From: an uncultured Prevotellaceae bacterium
Lineage (GTDB): Bacteria > Bacteroidota > Bacteroidia > Bacteroidales > Bacteroidaceae
Direction of reading: 5' to 3'
NCBI GenBank assembly: GCA_937877625.1
Contig: CALFJG010000007.1
Location: 1-64,000 of the forward strand
Length of the DNA stretch: 64,000 nucleotides
Part shown: one piece after another, positions 16,205 to 23,512 of the stretch
How the letters are laid out: each line of letters opens with the position of its first letter
Numbering within the stretch: the first letter of the stretch is position 1
The notes under the pieces: model-generated
The model's input: only the letters and a program-made list of their open reading frames with translations
Told to the model about the DNA's origin: nothing
Databases searched by the model: none
Position numbers and translations under genes: made by a program

Positions 16205-16816
16205 ATGAAAAAAACACTCCTTATTATCCTACTTTCCCTGCCTCTTTTGGCCATAGCACAAGACGAAAGCAAATACCTGCGCGGTGCAGTGCCGGTGGAG
16301 AACGGCTATGTGGTATTCCGTCAGCACTATAACTGCACGGGTAAGTCGCAAAGCGACATCCACCAAGCCCTCCTGCAATACGTCACCGACAACATAGTGA
16401 AAGGCCCCAACGCCCTGCCACAAGCCCGCATCACCGACACGGGCGAAGCCACGGGATATGTGGCCGCCAGCATAGAGGAAACGCTCTATTTCCGCCGCAG
16501 CGCGCTCGTCACCCACAGCACACGCTTCTACTATCAATTAGTGTGTACGCCCGCCGACGGTGGTTTCGACATAGAGATGCGCCGCCTACACTATCTCTAC
16601 GAAGAAGCGGCCAACGCCGGGGCGCACGTCACCGACTTCCCCGCCGAGGAATGGATTACCGACGAGGAAGCCCTCAACCGAAACGGCAAGCTCACCCGCC
16701 TCTCCGGTAAGAAATTCCGCCGCTTCACCATCGACCGAAAAGACGAGATATTCCAAGGCGCAGCCCGTGCAGCAGGAGCCGACCGTCGTGTACGTGTAGT
16801 AGAAGAAGAATACTAA
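16205..16816 (+). CDS. DUF4468-like secreted protein
   Basis: The 203-residue protein has a signal peptide (MKKTLLIILLSLPLLAIAQ) and a compact alpha/beta domain containing ENGYVVFRQHYNCTGKSQSDIHQALLQYV, then RFYYQLVCTPADGGFDIEMRRLHYLYE. This order (a strand, a helix, then a strand with 'y.l.i...dgr.r..' character) fits DUF4468, a TBP-like fold common in Bacteroidota envelope proteins of unknown role. It lies 3 nt upstream of the PQQ-propeller lipoprotein and is certainly co-transcribed with it. No catalytic residues are evident. Confidence 0.75.
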   Translation: MKKTLLIILLSLPLLAIAQDESKYLRGAVPVENGYVVFRQHYNCTGKSQSDIHQALLQYVTDNIVKGPNALPQARITDTGEATGYVAASIEETLYFRRSALVTHSTRFYYQLVCTPADGGFDIEMRRLHYLYEEAANAGAHVTDFPAEEWITDEEALNRNGKLTRLSGKKFRRFTIDRKDEIFQGAARAAGADRRVRVVEEEY

Positions 16817-16819
16817 CAG

Positions 16820-18394
16820 ATGAAGCCCCTAAATGTTTCGCTCGTAGCACTCTTGCTTGTCGCTGCGTGTCGTAGCCAGACAGACAACACGGCATACATT
16901 GACACAGCGGCAGACAGCACACCGATGGGGGTCACCCCCCTACCCGACACCGCTTATGCCTCCACCGGGGCACTGATATACACGGTGGAACTTCTTGACA
17001 CCACCGGCAGCGGACAGTTGGCCGACCTGAACGATGCCTACGCCGAAGCACCGGGACACCTCACCTTTCGCGGCGGCGCGTTGCGCGATGAACACACCGC
17101 AGGCTCCGTGGTAGGCACACCGTCAAAGATAGTACACGACTGGACATTCCAGACCGACATCGACGACACCAAGACCGTCACCGGCACATGGGGAGGCGGT
17201 AGCGGATGGACGGGACAGCCCGTTTATGTGAGTTGGAGCGGCGAGCAAATGGCAGAGCAACGCCAAAAAGCTAACGCTCTCACCGCCGACTTCGGCGAGC
17301 ACGAAATCATCGTAGGCTCGCTCTGCGGACGAGTTTACTTTATCAACTACGACACGGGGCGCGCCTCGCGCGAGCCACTAAACGCCGGCAACCCTATCAA
17401 AGGGAGCGTGAGCCTCGACCCGTCACTCAACGGTACGCTCTATGTGGGACAAGGCATTCCGGCACACCCACCTATCGGACACGAAGCGTTCAACATCTTC
17501 ACACACGAACACACCTTCTTCTACGGCCCCGACCCGAAAGCAGAGCGAAACTGGGGTGCGTTCGACTCGTCGCCGCTCGTAGTAGGGCAATATCTTTTCT
17601 GGCCCGGCGAAAACGGCACGATATATAAATACGTGCGCCTTGAGAACGGCTCGCTGCGCATCCACTCCAAACTTCGCTATCACCTGAAGAACCGTGGAGC
17701 CGCCGGCGTGGAAAACAGCTTGGCAGCATACCGCAACTACGGTTTTTTTGGCGACAACCACGGCAACATCCTCTGCATCAACCTACAAACGCTACACCCG
17801 GTGTGGCTCTACGAGGATGGCGACGACATCGACGGCTCGCTCGTTTGCGAGGTAGACAGCACCGATGGCACACCCTATATCTACGCAGGGTGTGAGGTGG
17901 ATCAGCAAGGGCGCACCGGCCTCTGCCGCCTCGTGAAACTCAACGCGTTCACCGGACAACGCGTTTGGGAACAGCAACTACCGTGCAACCAACTGCATAT
18001 CGGCACGAAACACTTCGACGGCGGCCTCTACTGCACACCACTGCTCGGACACGGCGACTGCGAGGGCAAACTCTTCGCCAGTATCTGCCAAACAGGAAAC
18101 AGCAAAAACGCCGAATTTATCTGCTTCGACCGTAGCGACGGCACGATTGTTTATCGCACGCCCTTAGACTTCTTTGCCTGGAGCAGCCCCGTGCCGTTCT
18201 ACAACGAGCGCGGCGAGCTTTTTATCGTAACGGGCGACAGTGCCGGGCACCTCTATCTCATACGGGGTGCCACGGGAGAGATACTCTTCAAAGCCGTCTT
18301 AGGCAATAACTTTGAGAGCACACCCGTGGCCGTAGGAAACACCTTTGTGGTAGGCTCGCGCGGACAAGAAATCCACCGCTTCCACATAGAATAA
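16820..18394 (+). CDS. PQQ-like beta-propeller lipoprotein
   Basis: The 524-residue protein has a lipobox at about Cys17 (VAACRSQ), a short Thr/Asp-rich linker and then repeated beta-propeller blades recognised by phrases such as GRVYFINYDTGRAS, GTIYKYVRLENGSL, GNILCINLQTLHPVWLYE, CRLVKLNAFTGQRVWEQQ and GHLYLIRGATGEILFKAV. Such blades occur in BamB and PQQ dehydrogenase-like proteins; no dehydrogenase catalytic residues were recognised, so a binding or scaffold role is more likely. The gene overlaps nothing and follows the DUF4468 gene by 3 nt, suggesting the two envelope proteins work together. Confidence 0.82.
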   Translation: MKPLNVSLVALLLVAACRSQTDNTAYIDTAADSTPMGVTPLPDTAYASTGALIYTVELLDTTGSGQLADLNDAYAEAPGHLTFRGGALRDEHTAGSVVGTPSKIVHDWTFQTDIDDTKTVTGTWGGGSGWTGQPVYVSWSGEQMAEQRQKANALTADFGEHEIIVGSLCGRVYFINYDTGRASREPLNAGNPIKGSVSLDPSLNGTLYVGQGIPAHPPIGHEAFNIFTHEHTFFYGPDPKAERNWGAFDSSPLVVGQYLFWPGENGTIYKYVRLENGSLRIHSKLRYHLKNRGAAGVENSLAAYRNYGFFGDNHGNILCINLQTLHPVWLYEDGDDIDGSLVCEVDSTDGTPYIYAGCEVDQQGRTGLCRLVKLNAFTGQRVWEQQLPCNQLHIGTKHFDGGLYCTPLLGHGDCEGKLFASICQTGNSKNAEFICFDRSDGTIVYRTPLDFFAWSSPVPFYNERGELFIVTGDSAGHLYLIRGATGEILFKAVLGNNFESTPVAVGNTFVVGSRGQEIHRFHIE

Positions 18395-18485
18395 GCCCCT
18401 CACACACACGATACGCCCGCCCTTCCGCCACCCACGTTTCTCAGTGTCATAAACGACAACAATTATCGCAAACATAAAAGAAGGT

Positions 18486-20327
18486 ATGATGAGACTAACA
18501 AAAAAGATGGCTCTGCTGATGGCTCTGCTGTTATCAGCCGGGGCGTTGGCACAGGATAATGAGCAAGCAACACAGATGAGCAGGCCTCCCCAAATGCAGC
18601 CTCCCCAAATGGAGCGAATGACGTATGAGCAAATGACGGCACGGATGGTCAGCGAGTTGCAGCTCAACGAGAGGCAGACTACGAAAGTGACGAAACTCAA
18701 CAAGAAGTACAAGACGCTGATTGAGGGCGATGCGCCGGAACATCCGCAGGGGCCTCCGCCTCCTATAGGACAAGGGCCGCGTCCGGAGATAAACGGCGAC
18801 AGACCCGGCGGAGGTGGCAGTATGCCTAACGGTGGCCCTGGCGGCCCCGGCGGGGGTATGCAAGAAAGTCGTCCCGGCGCAATGCCTCAAGGTAAGCCAG
18901 GTAAGCAGAACAACTACGACTACGACAAGCAGCAAGCGACATACGACAAGAAAATAAGGAAGATACTCACCGAGGAACAGTATGAGGGCTATCTGAAACT
19001 CAAGCCCCTGTTTTTCTCACAGCGCAGGAACCACCCCTTTCCGATGGGAGGAATGCACGGAAAGCCTCAAGGAGGTCCGCCGGCACAAGGCGGTATGGGA
19101 GGCCCAGGCTCTCGCAACAGGAATATCACATACACGGGAGCAACAGAGTTGAAAACAACAACGACCGCGACGGAAAAGACCTATCAGAGCAGCAAGGCAG
19201 ATGAGAATGCACTGCTGGTCTGCACCAAAGAAGCCGTTACCGTTGCTCATCCGACGGTCATCAAGACAGGCAACTCCGATGGCGGCGACAACTGTAGCTT
19301 TTACGGCGTGAACGCTGCCGTACTCGTGAAAGATGGCAGCACGACAACCATCAAGGGAGGCACGATAACCACCCAGGGTACAGGAGCCAATGGTGTTTTC
19401 TCGTACGGAGGAAACGGTGGCCACAACGGAGGAGAGGGCGATGGCACCACCGTTGTTATTGCGGATACAAAAATCACCACTACCGGCGATGGCTCTGGCG
19501 GCATAATGACTACAGGCGGCGGTGTGACAAAGGCCAAGAACCTGACGGTGTGTACCAGTGGCCGCTCATCAGCCCCGATACGTACCGACCGTGGTGGCGG
19601 CACAGTAACGGTGGAAGGTGGCAGTTACACAAGCAACGGCCTTGGCTCGCCCGTTATCTATTCCACAGCCAACGTCACGGTGTCGGATGCCGTACTCACC
19701 TCGAACATGTCGGAGGGTGTGTGCATAGAGGGAAAGAATAGCATCACGCTGAACGGCTGCCGCATGACGGTGAGCAACACACAGCGCAACGGACACGCAC
19801 AGTTCCTCGATGCCATTATGATTTACCAGTCGTTTTCGGGCGATGCCGACAGCGGACAGTCGCATTTCACAATGAACGGCGGCTCGCTGACAAACAAGCG
19901 AGGCCATCTGTTCCATGTGACGAACACCGACGCCGTCATCACCCTGAACAACGTCACGCTGACAAACGAAGACGAAGACAATGTACTACTAAGCGTCTGT
20001 GCCGATGGCTGGCAGGGAGCAGCAAACAAGGCTACGCTGAATGTAAGCCATCAGCAACTTGAAGGTGCTATTCTCGTAGGCAGCGATTCAGAATTGACAC
20101 TGACGCTGGCCGACGGTTCTACCTTCACCGGCTTTATCAGCGGCAACATCACCAACGCGGCGGGCAACAGCGTTTCTTCTGAGACGGGAATTGTGAATGT
20201 CGCTCTTGGCGACGACTGCATCTGGACGCTGACAGCCGACACGTATATCACGTCGTTGACTGGCGACACCGCCCGTATAAACACCAACGGCCACCGCCTG
20301 TTTGTGAATGGCAAGCAGAGCGAGTAG
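18486..20327 (+). CDS. Secreted Spy-like / right-handed beta-helix protein, possible CotH partner
   Basis: The 613-residue protein has a signal peptide (cleaved after about GALAQ), then a helical region with two LTxxQ-like segments (LQLNERQTTKVTKLNKKY about 58-75 and KILTEEQYEGYLKL about 160-173) as in Spy/CpxP proteins. Between them is a Pro/Gly-rich spacer. From about 215 to the end it is a Thr/Ser/Asn-rich beta-helix with repeated turns (TTIKGGTITTQGTGANGVFSY, NSITLNGCRMTVSN, NNVTLTNED). This resembles the beta-helix 'carbohydrate-binding domain' proteins that accompany CotH kinases in other gut bacteria. The convergent neighbour 7 nt away is a CotH protein. Start: tandem ATGs at 18486 and 18489; either is possible. 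Confidence 0.78.
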   Translation: MMRLTKKMALLMALLLSAGALAQDNEQATQMSRPPQMQPPQMERMTYEQMTARMVSELQLNERQTTKVTKLNKKYKTLIEGDAPEHPQGPPPPIGQGPRPEINGDRPGGGGSMPNGGPGGPGGGMQESRPGAMPQGKPGKQNNYDYDKQQATYDKKIRKILTEEQYEGYLKLKPLFFSQRRNHPFPMGGMHGKPQGGPPAQGGMGGPGSRNRNITYTGATELKTTTTATEKTYQSSKADENALLVCTKEAVTVAHPTVIKTGNSDGGDNCSFYGVNAAVLVKDGSTTTIKGGTITTQGTGANGVFSYGGNGGHNGGEGDGTTVVIADTKITTTGDGSGGIMTTGGGVTKAKNLTVCTSGRSSAPIRTDRGGGTVTVEGGSYTSNGLGSPVIYSTANVTVSDAVLTSNMSEGVCIEGKNSITLNGCRMTVSNTQRNGHAQFLDAIMIYQSFSGDADSGQSHFTMNGGSLTNKRGHLFHVTNTDAVITLNNVTLTNEDEDNVLLSVCADGWQGAANKATLNVSHQQLEGAILVGSDSELTLTLADGSTFTGFISGNITNAAGNSVSSETGIVNVALGDDCIWTLTADTYITSLTGDTARINTNGHRLFVNGKQSE

Positions 20328-20334
20328 GATGTGA

Positions 20335-21636
20335 TTAGTGCTTGGCGGTCATCATCGGAACGTCCGCATCGTCAAATCGGGGTAAGTTTTCGTCGAGCCA
20401 CTCCACGCGCTGACGCAAGAAGCCCTGGATAGCCTGTACTTCTCGTTCAAAAGTGCCGTACATAGGCACCCAACTGTCTTTGCGCTCCAGGTTGTGCCAC
20501 AGTATTTCGTTGTGGGCGATGCCGGTGTCTATCTCGCAGGCTTGGGCATTGATATAGGCAAAGAGTTCGGGCATAAGGTCTTTGAAATAGTCAAAGCGCT
20601 CACGCACAAGTCTCATAAAGGCCTCATCTTGGCAAAGGCGGTAGTACCAACTGCCTTTGTTTACCCAAAAGCCGCTAAATCCTTCAACGGCGGGGTTGGA
20701 GGTGGAGCCCACGGAAAGGTCGAAGTCCCACAGCGGCCCCATCTTGAGCGGCTCGCCGGGCGTGACGTACATAAAGCAACTGCTATAAAACGTGGCATCG
20801 GTGTTTTTCAGTATTTCGTTGATGAGATACCAATCCACAAAGGTGGGCATATCGATGTATTTGGCATAGCCTTGCTCCTCGTCGAGCCAATTGTTGCTAA
20901 TCAAGCAGTCTTCAAAGGCTATGATAAATGCTTGCACATAGTTGTAGGCCGCATCGCCGCCAACCACATGAGGTTCTTTCACGACAAACGTATTGTAAGA
21001 GCCGTTGAACCAAATCTCGTTGTCGGAGTATTTTCCAAAGTTTTCGACTTCAAGCAGGAATGTGTTGTCCGGCACATTAAGCCTGGACTTGGCAATCTCT
21101 ATCGCCTCGCACAGATAATAAAAGCCTTGATACTCTCCGTTAAGATAAAGTTCTATAAACTCTCCGTGTGGTGTCCATTCAAGGCAACTATGCTGGCCGA
21201 GGAAGAAGGCGGCAGGTGTGCGGAGCATACTGCGGTCGAACCAGTTGGCGAGAAGCACCCAGTCGCGGTTGCTGGGCATACCGAGGAGGCTATACTTGCG
21301 GCTTAGTTTGATACGCAAGGGTTTCTTGGGAGCTAACCAGGTGGAGTTGCCTCGCCCACGTATGTTCACTTCCACGGTGTCTAAGTTCCACAGCGGCTCG
21401 CTCATCGGAGCGTCTATCATCAGTGTGCCGTGCTTATACTCGGTCTTTGAGGTGATAGCCTCGCCATCGTCGGTGGTGAGGTACATCGCAGGCAAGATTT
21501 GCAAGGCTTTCTCGGAAATGTAGTCACAGTAGGCAGGGGAATAGGCGGTGAAGGAAAATTCTTCATCGTCGCTGTCGCTACACGCTGTGAAGAGGGCTAT
21601 TAAGAAGATGAGAGGGAGAAAAGCACTTTGCTTCAT
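20335..21636 (-). CDS. CotH-family kinase-like lipoprotein
   Basis: The 433-residue protein has a lipobox at Cys19 (LFTACSDSD) and a CotH domain: VEVNIRGRGNSTWLAPKKPLRIKL (the R-G-N-S-x-W...K-P segment), DWVLLANWFDRSMLR, YLNGEYQGFYYLCEAIEI and MGPLWDFDLSVGS, the acidic segment corresponding to the kinase active site. CotH proteins are atypical kinases; the spore-coat member phosphorylates serines of coat proteins. Here it is anchored in the envelope and faces a secreted beta-helix protein rich in Ser/Thr, a plausible substrate. The VTC polyphosphate polymerase and DUF4956 genes often found with CotH are not in this window. Confidence 0.88.
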   Translation of the reverse strand: MKQSAFLPLIFLIALFTACSDSDDEEFSFTAYSPAYCDYISEKALQILPAMYLTTDDGEAITSKTEYKHGTLMIDAPMSEPLWNLDTVEVNIRGRGNSTWLAPKKPLRIKLSRKYSLLGMPSNRDWVLLANWFDRSMLRTPAAFFLGQHSCLEWTPHGEFIELYLNGEYQGFYYLCEAIEIAKSRLNVPDNTFLLEVENFGKYSDNEIWFNGSYNTFVVKEPHVVGGDAAYNYVQAFIIAFEDCLISNNWLDEEQGYAKYIDMPTFVDWYLINEILKNTDATFYSSCFMYVTPGEPLKMGPLWDFDLSVGSTSNPAVEGFSGFWVNKGSWYYRLCQDEAFMRLVRERFDYFKDLMPELFAYINAQACEIDTGIAHNEILWHNLERKDSWVPMYGTFEREVQAIQGFLRQRVEWLDENLPRFDDADVPMMTAKH

Positions 21637-21672
21637 GTTTATTTTCTTTGTGCTTTAGTTTGGTGCTTATTG

Positions 21673-22713
21673 TTAGTTGGCGCAGGCTTGCCAACCTTGT
21701 GCCTTGAGTGCTACCTCCTCTGCCTCGCCTCGTGTGACGAGCAGTGCACCGAGTTCCGGGCGGGTGATATGGCCAATAATTCGCACGTCGGCTATTTCAG
21801 CGATGCGTTCGTGCTCGGCGAGGGGGAGGGTAAAGAGGAGCTCATAGTCCTCGCCGCCGTTGAGGGCGCAGGTGGACACATTGAGGTTGAACTCCTCAGC
21901 GCAACGGGCTGTCTGGTAGTCGATAGGCAGGCGCTCTTCATAGATGCGACACCCGCAGTGGCTGGCTTTGCATAGGTGAAGGAGTTCGCTGCTCAACCCA
22001 TCGCTGATGTCTATCATCGCTGTGGGACGTAGGCCTGCCTGGGCCAGGGTGACAATGATGTCTTGTCGTGCCTCGGGCTTAAGGAAACGCTCAAGCAGGT
22101 AGTCGTAACCGCTGAAATCGGGCTGTGCAGCGGTTTCATCGTTGAGGTTGGTGTTGTTGAACACTTTTTTTTCTCTCTCCAGTAGTTGCAGCCCGAGGTA
22201 TGCTGCTCCGAGGTTTCCGCTTACGCAAACGAGATCGGTATCTTTGGCTCCGCTACGCAAGATAGCTCCGCCCTCGGGGGCCTCACCTATGGCAGTGAGG
22301 GAGAGGGAAAGACCGGTGAGCGAACTTGTCGTGTCGCCACCGATGAGATCTACACCGTAGTTCTTACAAGCCAGACGCAGCCCGCTATATAGTTCATCGA
22401 GGCTCTCCACACTGATGCGGTGGTCTAAGCCAATGCTCACGAGCAACTGGCGGGGCGTACCGCCCGAGGCATATATGTCGCTGAAGTTGACTACAGCGGC
22501 TTTGTAGCCGAGGTGTTTCAGAGGCGTATAGACAAGGTCGAAGTGTATGCCTTCGAGCAGCATATCGGTGGTGAGTAGCACAGGCTTGCCGCCGTAGCAG
22601 ACCACGGCACAGTCGTCGCCCACGCCGACCAACGTTGTATCGTTTTGTTTGGGGAGGGCTGCGGTGAGGCGATCTATTAGGGCAAACTCGCCAAGCGAGG
22701 AGATGGGTGTCAT
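21673..22713 (-). CDS. thiL: Thiamine-monophosphate kinase
   Basis: The 346-residue enzyme phosphorylates thiamine monophosphate to the active diphosphate in the cytosol. Family segments are all present: GEFALIDRLT, VGVGDDCAVV, LLTTDMLLEGIHFDL, GYKAAVVNFSDIYASGG, GGDTTSS and MIDISDGLSSELLHLC, GGEDYELLFTL. Length is typical. The gene has its own likely -7 box upstream (22773-22780, minus). It lies 36 nt beyond the CotH start on the same strand, so CotH could be in the same transcript. No thiamine riboswitch was seen upstream. Confidence 0.95.
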   Translation of the reverse strand: MTPISSLGEFALIDRLTAALPKQNDTTLVGVGDDCAVVCYGGKPVLLTTDMLLEGIHFDLVYTPLKHLGYKAAVVNFSDIYASGGTPRQLLVSIGLDHRISVESLDELYSGLRLACKNYGVDLIGGDTTSSLTGLSLSLTAIGEAPEGGAILRSGAKDTDLVCVSGNLGAAYLGLQLLEREKKVFNNTNLNDETAAQPDFSGYDYLLERFLKPEARQDIIVTLAQAGLRPTAMIDISDGLSSELLHLCKASHCGCRIYEERLPIDYQTARCAEEFNLNVSTCALNGGEDYELLFTLPLAEHERIAEIADVRIIGHITRPELGALLVTRGEAEEVALKAQGWQACAN

Positions 22714-22772
22714 AGACGAAGTGTAATGTTTCTAAAGAAAGGGCGAGCAAGTCCGCCCACACAAAAACGGGG

Positions 22773-22780
22773 CAAAAATA
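22773..22780 (-). promoter_or_regulatory. -7 box upstream of thiL
   Basis: On the minus strand this reads TATTTTTG (TAnnTTTG), 59 nt before the thiL start. The 22714-22909 gap also holds an 8-bp hairpin (22810-22817 / 22831-22838) that may end the upstream outer-membrane protein transcript. Confidence 0.45.
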
Positions 22781-22909
22781 GCCAAAAGAAGAAGAGCAAA
22801 CGAAGATAATTGATAGAACGCTGCTGGCTGTCTATCAACTACACCCTCTATATCTTTGTCCCGTCAGTGATGAGAATATGTTTAGGTAGGTACTAATAGC
22901 TCCGCCCTT

Positions 22910-23386
22910 TTAGAAGTAGAAGCCGACCCCTATTTTCAGGCCTATGGTGCTGCCACCGCCGAAGTCGTTGACGCTCATACGGTAGTAAAGGGCTGGCTCA
23001 AAGGAGATGTAGTCGTTGAAGTAGAAAGAATAGCCGGCCTCGACGGGTATTAGCAAATCGTTGTTGTTGGGGCTATAGTGAGCATACTGTGCTCCGGCAC
23101 CGAGATAGAAGCCGTGGTGGGTGACATAGTAGCGTACACCAGCACCGAGCGTAAAGTCGTCGGACACATCGGTGTGCTGATAGCTGGCATCGGCCTTGAG
23201 CATAAAGTGGTCGAAGAGAAAATAACCCGCCTCAGCACCCAGCCCGAAGCGAAATTTGTTTTTGCTGCTGTAGTTCATGTCGAGGCCGGTGGCATAAGCA
23301 CCTACATACTTGAGGCCTTGTTCAAACTGTGCGCTGGCACTCATCGCAGCAACGAAGAGGAGTGCAATGGTGAGAATTTTTTTCAT
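22910..23386 (-). CDS. Small outer-membrane beta-barrel protein
   Basis: The 158-residue protein has a signal peptide (MKKILTIALLFVAAMSASAQ) and eight predicted beta strands with aromatic girdles (FRFGLGAEAGYFLF, HFMLKADASYQHTD, FTLGAGVRYYVTHHGFYLGAGAQYAHY), ending IGLKIGVGFYF with a C-terminal Phe. That matches OmpX/OmpA-like 8-strand barrels (Pfam outer-membrane beta-barrel group). No peptidoglycan-binding domain is present. Function is unknown; such barrels are usually structural or adhesive. It is downstream of the GH123 gene by 126 nt and has a likely own promoter (-7 box 23469-23476). Confidence 0.85.
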   Translation of the reverse strand: MKKILTIALLFVAAMSASAQFEQGLKYVGAYATGLDMNYSSKNKFRFGLGAEAGYFLFDHFMLKADASYQHTDVSDDFTLGAGVRYYVTHHGFYLGAGAQYAHYSPNNNDLLIPVEAGYSFYFNDYISFEPALYYRMSVNDFGGGSTIGLKIGVGFYF

Positions 23387-23468
23387 AAGTATTGTTGTAT
23401 TTGAAGGTTGTTTTAGTGGCAGAAGACTGTCAGATTATTGTAGAAAGTTGTTGGAGGAGGGGAGCAAG

Positions 23469-23476
23469 CAAAGATA
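23469..23476 (-). promoter_or_regulatory. -7 box upstream of the small barrel protein gene
   Basis: On the minus strand this reads TATCTTTG, matching TAnnTTTG, 82 nt before the start codon. No clear -33 TTG at the ideal distance. Confidence 0.45.
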
Positions 23477-23512
23477 AGTCCGCTGAGACATTGAAAACGA
23501 ATGGCACACGCC

